Below, piece by piece: positions 1-11,229 of a DNA stretch of 64,000 nucleotides. The notes below the pieces were generated by a model that saw only the letters and a list, made by a program, of their open reading frames with translations, was not told the DNA's origin and ran no database searches. The position numbers were made by a program, and so were the translations under genes. The DNA lies in contig JAESUZ010003102.1 in assembly GCA_017311185.1 (NCBI GenBank), positions 62,001 through 126,000 of the forward strand. The letters are read 5' to 3'. Source of the DNA: Proteles cristata cristata (Eukaryota; Chordata; Mammalia; Carnivora; Hyaenidae). Numbering within the stretch: the first letter of the stretch is position 1; each line of letters starts with the position of its first letter.

Positions 1-226
1 TATTATTATTTTAAATATTTATTTGCTTATTTATGTTGAGAGGGAGAGAGAGACAGAGACAGCAAGTGGGGGAAGGGCAAAGAGACAGGGAGAGAGAGAT
101 CCAAGCAGGTTCCATGATGTCAGCACAGAGCCCGATGTGCGGCTTAAACTCACAAACCATGAGATCACGACCTGAGCTAACATCAGGAGTCAGTCGCTTA
201 ACTGACTGAGCCACCCAGGTGCCCTG
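1..226 (-). mobile_element. Carnivore tRNA-Lys SINE (SINEC-type), minus strand
   Basis: Read on the minus strand this has the tRNA-like head ending at about 226 (GAGCCACCCAGGTGCCC on +), a B-box-like region, the CT-rich middle (GA-rich on +) and an A/T tail at positions 1-30. The tail runs off the window edge. It lies directly against the start of an old LTR and probably inserted into it. The sequence is well diverged, so this is not a recent copy. Confidence 0.93.
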
Positions 227-885
227 GTGTGTCCTCTGTTCTAATGAGATAACTCTTGGTGGGCCCTTGGATAGTAGCTTCAGAGCAGAGGCTGGTTTCC
301 AGAAAGACCAAGCAATGATTAGAGACTTGGAAATTTCAGCCCCATTCCCCAACCTCTAGGAAGGGAAGAGGGACTGGAGATCAATGGGCAGTGACTTAAT
401 CAAACATTCCTACATAATGAAGCCTCCACGAAACCCCCACAACAATGGAGTTGGACAGCCCGTGAGCCGATGAACACACTGAGGTGCGGGGGAGGGTGGC
501 ATACCTGGAAAGGGCATGGGAACTCCGCCCCGCCGCCCTCCATGTCTTGTCCTAAGTATCTCTTCCATTTAGCTGTTGCTGACTTGTGTCCTTTATAATT
601 AAACTGCTAACCATATATAAAATACATTCATGCCTTCTGTGGGCTATTCTACTGGGCTATTCTATCTAATTATTGATCCTGAGGGGAGGTTCATGAGATC
701 CCCCATTTTACAGCCAGTGAGTAAGACATATAAGTGGCTCAGTGTTGCACTCATATCTGAAGTGGGACTGATCCCTCTAACTTGTGGGATCTGATGCTAA
801 CTCTGAGTAATGAGTGTCAGAACTGAGTGGAATTGTGGGTCCCCCAGCTGAAAACGTGTAGAATCAGTTGCCAGGGGTGGGGAAC
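227..885 (+). mobile_element. Solo LTR-like remnant of an ancient endogenous retrovirus
   Basis: The sequence follows an LTR I recognise from other mammals: a CAATGGGCAGTGACTTAATC-like block near 385, a CTCCACGAAACCCCCAC block, GGGAGGGTGGC near 490, a tataattaaa polyadenylation-type segment near 593 and a GTGGGATCTGATGCTAAC block near 785. There are no flanking gag/pol/env-like sequences, so it is a solo LTR. I do not assign a family name, and both boundaries are approximate. Confidence 0.6.
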
Positions 886-1869
886 CTCACTCAGAAGCCA
901 TGAGACCTTGATCCTTAGCAGCAACAGGAAGCCCCACAGAGGGAGATGAGATTGTTGGGGTGTCGGGGTGAGGCAAGGTGCCTCGGGGAAGGCCTGCAGA
1001 TGACCTGCATTGCAGTGAGCCCCCTGCTAACCTGCCCCCCACAACTACAAGAATAGCCCAGGCATTTGCTGCAGATTCCATACAAGAGAAGTGAGGAAAG
1101 GCAGTACATTTCCAGAATCTGGTTCAATCAGTTTGAATACTGAATGACAGAGGTTTAAGACCGCTGTCTCCTCCTGAGCACTGAGGTGTGCTTGTCCCAT
1201 GACGACCTGAACGTTTCCACGTACTTACATGGAAAACAATTTAATGAAGTTTCTTTGAAATCTCACATAGTTGTACCTCTTCATCTGGTAAATAACAAGT
1301 ATATAAATATCAAAGAATTACTTTCATTTCAAATCAAAGTATTTTTATTAGATTTTCAAAATTCCTGAAGCAAAAATGCTCCAGAGAAATAAAGTACTTC
1401 CTTTTGAGGGCTTGTCATCCCAGGAAATAAAAGAGAAAAATCACCACATGTTTCAGAAAATTCTTGGGAGGAAACAACGCTAAAGTTCAGATGCAAAGTC
1501 AGATTGGTGTGTCAGAACTAAGCCACACATCAATTGGTAGACGGAACATTTGAAGAGCAGAATATGAACTACAGTTCTGTACTTTCAAAGTAGTTTAGCA
1601 AAACAATTTAATATAGTTTAAAGTATTTTAATCCTAAATACATAGCAAAGCTTTTTTAATAGTTCTAGTCTCAAAGTGTAAAATGCTATTTTACAACTAG
1701 CAAAACATTGAATATTTTCATCTTTTTTTAAACCAAATTTCTCCTACGGTGATACAATGTAAAAGGAAAATCTTTTCCTAATTTTCTTATTTTGTTAGGG
1801 ACTGCACAATGATAAGTAAATGGTTTTCCACTAGAGAAAATAATCACCAATTGAAGATATTATGTACGT
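886..1869. other. Non-coding stretch, no feature recognised
   Basis: This is mixed-composition DNA with a GC-richer part (about 930-1060) followed by AT-rich sequence. Two short overlapping reading frames on the minus strand (887-1081, 915-1127) show no domain and no codon bias. I recognise no repeat family here. Confidence 0.5.
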
Positions 1870-2110
1870 GAAGGCTGTAGGCTGTAAAATACAAGACTAT
1901 GAAAGCAGACTACTTGGGTTAGGTTTTACCACTTAATAATTCCATGATGTTGAGCAAGTTAATGAATTCAATAATCCCCAGTCTCTTCATCTGTAAGATA
2001 GAGGTAATAATAGTAGTTAATACATCAGATAGCTGGGAGAAGTCAATTATATAGCAAATGTGTAAATTTTAGTACAATTCCTGGAACACAGCTAATGTTA
2101 GAAAATGTGA
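1870..2110 (+). mobile_element. MIR (ancient tRNA-derived core-SINE)
   Basis: It keeps the MIR order: a 'tggaggcagacTACTTGGGTT..' type head, TTGAGCAAGTTAAT, CCCAGTCTCTTCATCTGTAAGATAGAGG, AATAATAGTAGTTAATACAT and a tail with ACAATTCCTGGAACACAG. The high divergence fits the pan-mammalian age of MIR. Confidence 0.85.
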
Positions 2111-2229
2111 CCTATCTTACGATTCATTGTGTACATTTAAGAAGCTAGTCATCTAATGGAAAAGCAAGGGTTTAAGTAATTCACACATAAAGCAGAAAGT
2201 AGTAAGAGCCATAAATGTATTACAGACAC

Positions 2230-2442
2230 AGGGAACCTGGGTGGCTCAGCTGGTCAAGCGTCCAACTCTTGATTTAGGATCAGGTTGTGATTTCACAGTT
2301 CATGGGATCGAGCCCTGTGTTAAGATCCATGCTGGCAGTGCAGAGCCTGCTTGGGATTCTCTCTCTCCTTCTCTCTCGGCCCCTTGTCCAACTTGCACAA
2401 ATGCACACGTGCACTCTCTCTCTCAGAATAAACTTTAAAAAA
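2230..2442 (+). mobile_element. Carnivore tRNA-Lys SINE, plus strand
   Basis: The head GGGAACCTGGGTGGCTCAGC is followed by a B-box-like GTTCATGGGATCGAGCCC, the CT-rich segment and a short A-rich tail. The variants (CTTGATTTAGGATCAGG, TCTCGGCCCC) place it with the older copies of the window. It abuts an L2-like segment downstream. Confidence 0.93.
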
Positions 2443-2489
2443 AATGTATTATATCCAATTTTCAATGGGAGTTGGGTGGATAACTAAAT

Positions 2490-2670
2490 GCTCCCATCTT
2501 GATGAAGAAGAAGGCATCCCAGAGAGAGGAAGTGAAGAAGTGGCATTTGAGGTGGGCTTTGAAGGATGACTGGGACCCGAAGCAGGGAGAACATCATGAT
2601 CAAAGGGCTCCTGTGTTGCATGTAGCTTGGCAGGAAGACCATACTGGTTTGTATGTGATAAAGGCAGTTA
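2490..2670 (-). mobile_element. L2 fragment, minus strand
   Basis: The + strand reads as the reverse complement of an L2 3' region: AGTGGCATTTGAGGTGGGC, TTGAAGGATGACTGGGA, then GGAGAACATCATGATCAAAGG. The divergence is high and the ends are uncertain. The short ORFs across it on both strands are incidental. Confidence 0.55.
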
Positions 2671-2745
2671 AAATTGGGAAGACCTGACCACATAGACACT
2701 ATAAATCCCAGACCATAGTGTGTGCTATTTAAAATGATATTGCTG

Positions 2746-2925
2746 AGGGACCTGGGTGGCTCAGTTGGTTAAGCATCCAACTCTTGGTTTCAGCTCAGGC
2801 TCTGAGTTCAAGCCCCCCGTGAGGCTCTGCGCTGGTAGTGCAAAGCCTGCTTAGGATTCTCTCTGTCCCTCTATCTTTGCCCATCTCTCTCTCTCTCTCA
2901 AAATAAATAAATAAACTTAAAAGAA
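2746..2925 (+). mobile_element. Carnivore tRNA-Lys SINE, plus strand
   Basis: The head GAGGGACCTGGGTGGCTCAG, a TAAGCATCCAACTCTTGG segment, a CT-rich block and an AAATAAATAAATAAACTT tail are all present. It is shorter than full length because the B-box part is partly deleted. Confidence 0.93.
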
Positions 2926-3449
2926 TGATTTTCCTAATACTATATATTTGCCATAACCCTGAATACTTTTCATTCCCTTATCACCTGGATAAATCATTAG
3001 AGTCATTACAATTATTTAGTTACTAGTATAGTCAGAATACAGCAATGTATTTTATTAATATCCATTACAGCACTGCCAGGCTGCCTAGACAACTCACCCC
3101 GTCCACCTCTAAAACAAAGTCACTGGAGGCTGGGCAAATCTTCCTGAGCTCATACACCTATAGCTCTGCTTCTAGAAACAGAGCTGAGGCTTCCCCACAG
3201 AGTTACTATGAGCTGTCAGGCCAAACCTCCCCAGAAGAGTCAGATGAATGGCTCACATTCTGAGAAAGGCAGGACAGATGTGATACAATCCCTTCAAGTA
3301 ATCAGAAGTATTACATCGGAACTGTCAGTTTCCTCAAGACCTCTGTAGGCGAAGATGACATCCAGATATAAGGAGTAGCTGCGTGGCAGGGTTTCTGCAG
3401 GGATAATACGAACAAAATACAGATCTTCCTGGACTCCTGATGGAATGAT

Positions 3450-3800
3450 GTGCCAACACACCCGTCATAAGTTGAAAGTACTGTAAGTCTGAAAATATAT
3501 GTAATACACCTAACCTACCTCGCCTAATTAAAACATGCTTTAGAACGTGTATATGAGCCTAGTGTTGGGCAAAATGACCTCACACACAGCCTATTGTATC
3601 ATAAATTGTTGAATGTATCATGCAATGTACTGAATACTGTAGTGAAAGTGACAAACAGAAGGACTGTATGGGTACAGGATGGCTGCCAGTGTATCAGCAG
3701 TTTATCTTCACGATCACATAGCTGATTGGGATGTGCGCATGGCAGCCATCGCCCAGCATCACGAGAGAAGATTCTACCACCTATCTATTGCCAGCCCAGG
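3450..3800. mobile_element. Probable Tigger-type (Tc1/mariner) DNA transposon remnant
   Basis: The block 'taagttgaaagtactgtaagtc', ACCTAACCTACCTCGC, AAAACATGCTT, GTTGGGCAAAATGACCTCACA, TTGAATGTATCATGCAATG, ACTGTAGTGAAAGTGA and AGAAGGACTGTATGGGTA matches a non-autonomous Tigger-like sequence I know from other mammals. No transposase coding remains. The exact subfamily is not claimed. Confidence 0.5.
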
Positions 3801-3816
3801 AAAGATGAAAATTCAA

Positions 3817-3935
3817 GGGTGCCTGGGTGGCTCAGTCGGTTAAGCTTCAGACACTTGATTTTGGCTCAGGTCGTGATCTCACAACTCATGGGTTTGAGCC
3901 TTGTGTCGGGCTCTGCACTGACTCTGCAGAGTGTT
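3817..3935 (+). mobile_element. Truncated carnivore SINE, plus strand
   Basis: The tRNA-like half is present (GGGTGCCTGGGTGGCTCAGT to CTCTGCACTGACTCTGCAGAG), but the CT-rich segment and A tail are missing. The unrelated sequence TGTTCTTATAGC starts abruptly. A 3'-deleted copy is unusual for target-primed insertion and implies a later deletion. Confidence 0.88.
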
Positions 3936-4995
3936 CTTATAGCATAAAGTTTCATTTGTTCCAGTTCAGATATAAAGAAAATTCAATGAAAAGTCATTAA
4001 TGAATGCTTAAGTTTTCAGCCTAAGTAACAAATAAACGAAAATGAGGCTATATCCATTACCATCCACCAAAAAAGGATTTTCTGAGTCATGTATTTAGGG
4101 TGAATGTAATATAATCAGTGAATACACGGTTATAAAGATAAACTTTATTCAAGCTAAAATTTACTAAACAGCCCACCCTACAAGCAGACTCAAGGCATCA
4201 CTTCACAGCCATGGATTTTATCTTGATTCCTGGTACTGCCATCAGTTTTGCTTGAGCTAACCATCTCGTAGCCTCCCTTCCTGGTAGGTGAAAGTTAGCT
4301 TTCTCGCCATAGGCATGTAATCTGTTAAAAGCAAACTGCTTTTTCCTGCTAGAAGCTAAATAACTCATTCAGAGATCTGCACTTCATTAGCACCATGATT
4401 TAGCCAACAGAGCAGACTGCCTCCAAACCGTATGTTCACAGACCGTGAGCAAAAAGGAAAGAAATTTCTGGAACTCCTCTGCTCTCCTTTATTGCTTTCA
4501 GTCTGGATTTACTTACCACTCAAGTGTTGGGTTCCCATCCAATATTTAAATTACTCAGGCAAAGGAACTTGCCCAGTCTCAATCTCTCTCTCTCTCCCTC
4601 TTTTTGACAGGTTATAAAAGTACTATCAGTTTATCCACATCCTCTCTTCCCATTTTAACTCGTGCCCGGGAAAGACATTAAGGGCTTCCATAAAAATAGA
4701 GCAAAATAAAGTAGCAGCAAAGAAGAGAAGGAAAATGCGCAGTCTTCTCCATCAGTCGTAGATCCACATTTCTCCCTCTCTCCCCACCCCCTCTCCTTCT
4801 GCAATCACTAGTGTCTCCTATCTCTGGACTTCCTGGGAGCTGAGAGGGTCAGTGGGTGGAAAGCAGATTGAGAACTAGAAATTCTATGTGGCACTAAACT
4901 CTAAAATTTAGAAATGTAAGTTGAAGGCCTCTAGCATTTTACCTAGATTCTTCCATTGAGTCTATCAAAGCAGGAGATTAGAAAAACTTACCAGT
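3936..4995. other. Non-coding stretch, no repeat recognised
   Basis: This is AT-rich to mixed sequence with no family I can name. A short pyrimidine run (TCTCTCTCTCTCCCTC, about 4582) and one 61-codon frame at 4432-4617 are present, neither with supporting motifs. Confidence 0.5.
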
Positions 4996-5207
4996 GGGGC
5001 GTCTGGGTGGCTTAGTCATTAAGCGCCCTTTCAGTCCAGTTCATGAACTCACACTTCACAGGATGGAGCCCCACGTCAGACTGTGCTAACAGTACAGAGC
5101 CTGCTTGAGATTCTGTTTCCATCTCTCTCTATTTCTCCCCTGCTTGTGTGTAAATTTGTGCTCTCTCCCTCTTTTAATTAATTAATTAATTAAAAAAACA
5201 AAAAAGA
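4996..5207 (+). mobile_element. Carnivore tRNA-Lys SINE with (TTAA)n tail
   Basis: It starts GGGGCGTCTGGGTGGCTTAG and has the CT-rich middle. It ends in a TTAATTAATTAATTAATTAA run before the A-rich tail, a local tail expansion at about 5175-5194 that other copies here lack. Several changes in the tRNA-like head suggest moderate age. Confidence 0.92.
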
Positions 5208-5907
5208 AAAAGTTACCAATGATGGTATGTTATAGAACAAAAGGCAGGTGCTTGTCAGGGGATTCTCCGTATTCTCTCTTTAGAAAATGGGGTATAGCTG
5301 AAAAGACAGTGAGAGAGAGAGAATAACAACATTCAAGAAAGTCTTACTTTAACCTAAAAGCCTTCCCAACACCTGGAAATTCCATACACAACCATGCATC
5401 ATAATGTACAGCAAATGAGAGCTCCATCTTGGATACCAAGGCTAAGGTCAATTACAAAGGGAAATCAGCCATTGGAGGTATCAGGCAGCTTCAGGACACA
5501 CAAAAGGACATTAAGTGCAGAGAAGGAGGAAATGCTAACAGGTGAGCTGAGTATCTGCAGACCCTTCCCTGGGGGCATGTGCGAAACCACAATTCTCAGG
5601 GTCCGAAGCCACAGCTAGAGGAAGAATAAGAAACAGTCAACACTGAAGATCTGTAGGATCTCATCACTGCCAGTCTTCCCTGAAGATGTCCGGCCAAGTT
5701 CAGGTGTGGGGCAAAGCAGGAGCTAAGGAAGGAAGGAAAACAAAACAGAACAAAAGCCTGTAAAAGAGTAGAGGAAAAATGCTCCTTGTCTCTGTTTTGA
5801 GGAGACAAAGATCCACTGGGCTGTCAATAGAAATGCTAGTAAAGAAAATGAAGTAGTAAATGAAGAAAAAGCATCCAATAAACAACTTATAAGAAGGGAT
5901 CCGAAAG
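5208..5907. other. Non-coding flank upstream of the minisatellite
   Basis: No repeat family is recognised. A GA-rich run (about 5309-5322) is present. The sequence leads into the minisatellite with no visible insertion boundary, so the array probably arose in place from local G/A-rich sequence. Confidence 0.45.
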
Positions 5908-6641
5908 GAGGGAGGTGAGGACCCGGAGGGAGGGGACCCAGGAGGGACCCAGGAGGGACCCAGGAGGGGGGACCCAGGAGGAGGGGACCCAGGAGAGACA
6001 GGAGGGGGGGACCCAGGAGGGAGGGACCCAGGAGGGGGAGGGGGACCCAGGAGGGGGACCCAGGAGGGAGGGGAGACAGGAGGGGGACCCAGGAGGAGGG
6101 GGACCCAGGAGGGGACCCAGGAGGGGGGACCCAGGAGGGACAGGAGGGGGTGAGAACCCAGGAGGGGGGACCCAGGAGGGAGGGAGGGACCCAGGAGGGA
6201 GGGGGACCCAGGAGGAGGGGACCCCCAGGAGGGGGACCCAGGAGGGAGGATGGACCCAGGAGGGAGGGGGAGGACCCAGAAGGGGGACCCAGGAGGGGAG
6301 GGGGACCCAGGAGGGAGGGGGCCCAGGAGGGGGACCCAGGAGGGGGAACCCAGGAGGGAGGGGGACCCAGGAGTGAGGGGACCCAGAGGGAGGGGGACCC
6401 AGGAGGGAGGACCCAGGAGGGAGGGCGACCCAGGAGGGGAGGACCCAGGAGGAGGGGAACCCAGGAGGGAGGGGGACCCAAGAGGGAGGGGACCCAGGAG
6501 GGAGGGGAGGATGGACCCAGGAGGGAGGGGAGGACCCAGGAGGGAAGGGGGGACCCAGGAGGGAGGGGAGGACCCAGGAGGGAGGGGAGGACCCAGGAGG
6601 GGGGGGGATGGATCTAGGATGGAGGTAAGGACCCAGGAGGC
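5908..6641 (+). repeat. G-rich minisatellite, about 42 units of a 13-20 bp motif
   Basis: By eye there are about 42 copies of a unit centred on GGGACCCAGGAGG, separated by variable G/GAGG spacers (GGG to GGAGGGAGG), so unit length varies from about 13 to 20+ bp. The + strand is almost entirely purine apart from the CCC of each unit. Variant units (CCCGGAGG at the start, GAGACAGGAGG, GATGGACCCAGG, GATCTAGGATGG at the end) mark degenerate edges. All six frames are largely open because the unit lacks stop codons. The long frames of 252-381 codons (minus) and about 155 codons (plus) are artefacts of repetition. Confidence 0.95.
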
Positions 6642-8904
6642 GAGCGGTGTGGTAATCCTGAGAACATGTGGCCCAGATGAGAACAGGACAATTTCTAGAA
6701 AGATCTTCTGGGGGAAGATAATAGAATAGCTGGAACACTTAAGTAGCTGGAAAAGAATCTCAGTAAGACATGCAGCAGGTATGTGAGAGCATTCCAAAAT
6801 GTATTCCTGATGGGAATGAAGACACCTATTCCAAAACTGATGCAAATATTTACTCCATGAAAAATTAAAAGGTGCCTGAGCCTACTACTTTGTTCAATCA
6901 TGAATATTAACAAAATACTGGCTGTAATGCAAGCATCTTTAAATCGTGGAAAGAAAAAAATGGTGTTCGAAGACAATGCATAAGAAGTTAAACCTTCATC
7001 CACACAAGGAAACCAACACGTAATATCTAAAATGGAAATGTTTTAAAGCAATAAAGCTTACTGTTTAGAAGTAAAGACCTAATTAACCACAGAACACAAA
7101 GAGTTGAGTGTTTTTACTTAGGTAGTGATGAGGGGAGGACAGGGTGAGTGATAGCTAGTTTTTGTTACAAGACTTTTTAACACTATTGGCTGTTAAACTA
7201 TGCCAATGTACAAGCTTAATAAAAAATTCTTGGCATTTTTAAAAGCGATGATGTAATTTTATAACTATTTCATTGGAATTATCAAAACAAATTTTTAATC
7301 TCCAAAAAAGTACCCTTGCATCCTGTAAAAACTTTTGTTATGGAGAAGAGCTAAAAGGAATTTTCATATCTATGGCATATAACGTGTGCGTTCACACAGC
7401 ATCTGAGAATTGGAAAAAAAAAACTATCCCTTGAATCTCAATTGCAATAATGTATACCTTGGGATTTCTGGGAAAGAATTTCTTGAAAAACCAACAAACC
7501 ACCCAACACACAGCATGATTAATAAACACCAGCTTTTAAAATTGTATCAAATAATGGCTGAAGTCTTCAGTGTAATGATACGATCATCTTCCCATGAACT
7601 TGCATACATTTATCCAACAAATATCTAAACTAATTTTTGGATTAGTTGGTTGAGCACCTACTAACTGTCAGGTACTTGCTAAATACTTAGAGTACAAAGA
7701 TGAAATTTAAAAATAGGTTTGGCCTTCAGGAAGCCCAGGGAAGCTCACATAGTCTCTCAAGGTCTCCATGTAGCAAACAAAGATTCCCATAGTCCAGACT
7801 ACATCATAATTTAACCTCAAACCAAGTCAACATCGATATGGATGTTCTCACTCACACTGACAGTTTTCAGGGCCTTTTGTGTGGTGATTCCAGTAGTATC
7901 ATGACAATTCCTCAACAACACTAACCATTGTCCAGAATTCCTACAAGATGAAGACATGAAGTTACTCCACAACATCGGGGCCACATCACTTTGTTAATGG
8001 GCAACAAATGGGTTGTTCCAGCTGAAATAGAAAATGTCAGTCCTTGTGACAGCTGTAAAGTCAGTCTCAAAATGTGTGGAACTGCAGACTAAGTCCACTC
8101 CCTTTTCCTCTAGTCCCCAGGGATAAGTAGCCACCTTAATAAATTTTGGCTTAATATATGTATACTACAGCAGCTCGTATACATACACTATGAGGAAGTA
8201 ATAAGACTTACTATAAGCCTCATGTCACTTTTACTATAAGCCACTATGAGTGGAATATCGCATAGATATACACATATTTAAGGCTGTGTTTTCTCTATAT
8301 AAACAACAAAAACAAAAAACTAACAAGGCCCTTAAGAAGTGAAAATAAGTCCGCTCACTTCAAGTAGGACTGTACATAATGTACTATTATCAGTGATAAC
8401 CTTTCTCCATTTTGATAGAGGAAGACCATAAAAAAAAACATAAACTCACTTTGTCTCATTCAAGATAATATTAACTTTAAATGTTTTCTGTATAAGGATA
8501 AATAATAATAATAAATAACAAGAATGTAGTGATTCACCAGTGACAATTCACCACAGTATGTTACAAAGAAAAGGAAAAGATGGGTCAATAAAATTCCAGT
8601 GGAGCCAGTCTTTCTTTCTCCTTTCAGAAAAGAAACCTGACTTTTAAATTCAATGTTATCTTGACCTTTGAACTTAGAAAGAGAAACAACCAATTAAACC
8701 TTCCCTCATATACTAACAAGAGTTTATAAAAAAGCACAGAGCGATGCCCTAAGGAAATCGTAATGAACAAAAATCAATCCGCATCAGAACCTATCGACTT
8801 GGTTCTCAAGCACTTAAGATCACAGAATGGTGAGTCTCTAACTGGGGTCAGTGTGTCTCCAAAAAAACCTCATTTTTTGTATCAAATGTATTGTATCAAT
8901 ATAC
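6642..8904. other. Long non-coding stretch, no feature recognised
   Basis: About 2.2 kb of mostly AT-rich DNA without a SINE, L1 or LTR that I recognise. Short frames (for example 7410-7628 + and 8460-8693 -) have no domain or codon signal. Very old, unrecognisable repeats cannot be excluded. Confidence 0.45.
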
Positions 8905-9047
8905 TCCCGCATCGGGCTCTGTGCTGACTGCCAGCTCAGAGCCTGGAGCCTATTTCAGAGTCTGTGTCTCCCTCTCTCTCTGACCCTCCCCTGTTCACAC
9001 TGTCTCTCTCTCTCCTAGAAATAAATAAAAAAAATATATTTAAAAAA
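8905..9047 (+). mobile_element. 5'-truncated SINE (right half)
   Basis: The sequence begins inside the element (GCATCGGGCTCTGTGCTGAC) and runs through CTGCCAGCTCAGAGCCTGGA, the CT-rich block and CCTAGAAATAAATAAA. The tRNA-like promoter half is absent, so this copy cannot drive Pol III transcription. Its CTGCCAGCTC and CCTAGAAATA variants place it with the younger subfamily at 15,065, 38,362, 40,870 and 54,821. Confidence 0.9.
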
Positions 9048-9059
9048 GAAGAGACAACA

Positions 9060-9240
9060 TTAAGCAAAGTAGATAAGAGCTTTTGGAATTAGTTTGATTC
9101 CTGATTTTGCTACATTGTCACCTGAGGTAGGTCATTTCCCCTAAGATTTAATTAAAAGAACATCTAATTAATCTCCTAGAAGTATACTGAGAATTACATG
9201 ACAATATATGTAGCAGATGACCAGTAATTATTTAATTAGT
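9060..9240 (+). mobile_element. MIR fragment, plus strand, weak
   Basis: The segments AAGAGCTTTTGGAATTAG, TTTGCTACATTGTCACCTGA, GGTCATTTCCCCTAAG and ACTGAGAATTACATGACA align in order with MIR, but divergence is high. Confidence 0.5.
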
Positions 9241-9804
9241 ACCACCATGATTGTATTAGAAAAGTCATTCAAAATATGTTCTTGAGATATTTTAAATCCC
9301 CAAGTCTATATGTTAGTTTCTTTACTTTGTAACATTGTGTTTTCTCTTTTCTTGAACAGATTTGAAAAAGGTAATTCATCTATTTTGTTGGTTTTTAAGA
9401 TATGTTTAGTTTCTGTTTTATCAAGTAAGCCCAATATTATTTTGTTTTTGAATTCACTAATTTCTACTTCTGTATTTACTGATTTCTCCATCAAATTCTT
9501 TCCTTATTGTGTTTTTCTCAAATGGTTTTAAGCTGAATGTTTACTTCATTTATAGGGATTGCTACCTTAATATCTTCCTTACATTGTTCAGAATAGAATG
9601 ATAGTTTTTCTCCCTCTGTTATATCTAATGTATTATTTTTCACAATAATAGAAATCAAACTTTGACTATGAACCCACACAATGACATAAATGGGCCGGGT
9701 CATGGGTGTCTCTGGCAAACATACAAAAATAAAAATGAATTTGGAAGGCACAATGAAACAAAGGGCAGTCATTCTCAACTCAGGCTCTGTAACAGAGTCA
9801 GAGT
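9241..9804. other. AT-rich non-coding stretch, possible very old L1
   Basis: T-rich sequence at 9300-9560 (ATCTATTTTGTTGGTTTTTAAG and similar) is loosely like minus-strand L1 ORF2, but I cannot align it convincingly. Facing open frames of about 62-86 codons exist on both strands without a motif. Confidence 0.35.
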
Positions 9805-9917
9805 ACTTTTAAAAATTTTATTTTTAAGTCATCTCTACACCCCACATGGGGCTTGAATTCACAACCTGGAGATGAAGAGTCCCACACTGTACCAAATGAG
9901 TCAGTCAGGTGTTCCAG
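9805..9917 (-). mobile_element. Short carnivore SINE (tRNA-like head plus A tail only), minus strand
   Basis: The + strand reads TTTTATTTTTAAGTCATCTC, TACACCCCACATGGGGCTTG, AATTCACAACCTGGAGATG, ending GTCAGTCAGGTGTTCC. This is the older short carnivore SINE form, which lacks the long CT-rich right half. Flanking sequence on both sides (CAGTCATTCTCAACTC upstream) hints that it landed in a MER5-like hAT remnant, which I could not confirm. Confidence 0.82.
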
Positions 9918-10682
9918 GAGTCACTTGGACTACTTTGAACTATTGGATACCTCGGCCGCATCCACAGATTTGTTTGGACTTGCAGGAGACCCTTTTATCA
10001 GAATTCTTCATATTCCTCGGTTGTCAGTTTCTAAATTCAAGGCATCAGAACTTGAGAATTTGATCTATGTAATTACAAAATTTTAGATGGCATCTTCTTT
10101 TCCATTTGTGTAGTTGTTATATGTATTAAGTTCTTTCTGTCATTGCTAATTGTCTACCACACCTATTCCTGAGACAGGTATACTTAATATCCCCCAATAC
10201 TAATGAGGCACTAGCATATTCTATATTTATTAATATATTCTGGTCCCATGATGTTCTGAAAATAAAATCTATAGGACATATCTTTTTAATCAATTTTTAT
10301 CTCATAAAATAAAATGAAATGTAGAGGGTTAAAGTAAATACCAATAGAAGTGTAATATGTTCTTTTTACGCCCCAATGGATCACCCTGAGCACAACTTTT
10401 TTAGTAATTATTTGATTGAAAGATAGATAGAAAAAGTTTTATTATTTCTTTAGATTCTTCATTAAAAGCAAAAGAGATTTAAAAAATGAAAATCTTTTGT
10501 TTAAACCCAGAAGGTGGGAAGAATATCGTTTTTAGGACTGGATGCTTCTATCATATTACATACATAGGATTATCCATTAATTATAACATACAAAAAGGTA
10601 CAAAAATCATACAGTGTAATTAATACCCTTTGTACTCATTATCCAATTGAATCACTTTGGATAATGGGTATAAGTAACTTTG
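9918..10682. other. AT-rich non-coding stretch
   Basis: No confident family. A small perfect inverted repeat, CATTATCC at 10637-10644 against GGATAATG at 10659-10666 with a 14-base loop, sits just before the next SINE. Confidence 0.4.
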
Positions 10683-10896
10683 TTTTTTTTGAAATAATTT
10701 TTTCATGTTTACTTAATTTTGAGAGAGACAGAGTATGAGTGGTGGAGGAACAGAGAGAGAGGGAGACACAGAATCCAAAGCAGCCCCCAAGCTCTGAGCT
10801 GTCAGCATAGAGTGCCACATGGGGTTCGAATCCACATGAGATCATGACCTGAGCAGAAATCGAACGCCTAACCAACTGAGCCACCCAGGCGTCCCT
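10683..10896 (-). mobile_element. Carnivore tRNA-Lys SINE, minus strand
   Basis: The order on + is a T-rich tail, GAGAGAGACAGAG, GCTCTGAGCTGTCAGCA, then ACTGAGCCACCCAGGCGTCC at the right end, which is the tRNA-like head of a minus-strand copy. The A and B boxes are recognisable. Confidence 0.93.
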
Positions 10897-11018
10897 CACT
10901 GTGTCTTTCTAACACTGTGTCCATAACTTCTACACCCCCTAATATGCTGAATACAATGTGTGTGGGGCTGTCACTCATTTATTTGCAATTTCCCTACATA
11001 CATATGTCAATGTTTATC

Positions 11019-11058
11019 TGTGTATGTGTGTGTGTATATATATATACATATATATATG
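11019..11058 (+). repeat. Compound microsatellite (TG)n(TA)n
   Basis: An interrupted TGTGTATGTGTGTGTG run passes into TATATATATACATATATATA. It is 40 bases long and probably length-polymorphic. Confidence 0.9.
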
Positions 11059-11229
11059 GATATTTTAACATTTGGAGCGTTTGGAGTATTACTGGAGTTG
11101 ATCATCTAATATTTGGCCCAATGTGTCATGAGCAATAGCTCTGGTACTCCAGGTACCATCTCCTTCACAAGTCAAGGGAACACCCGCACAATAGCCAGCA
11201 CATCCGGTGTGGTAAGAGTGGAGTGTGCC

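Noticed and set aside
10637..10666. CATTATCC...GGATAATG stem as a regulatory hairpin
   Set aside because: An 8-bp stem with a 14-base loop in AT-rich DNA is within chance expectation and lies next to a SINE tail.
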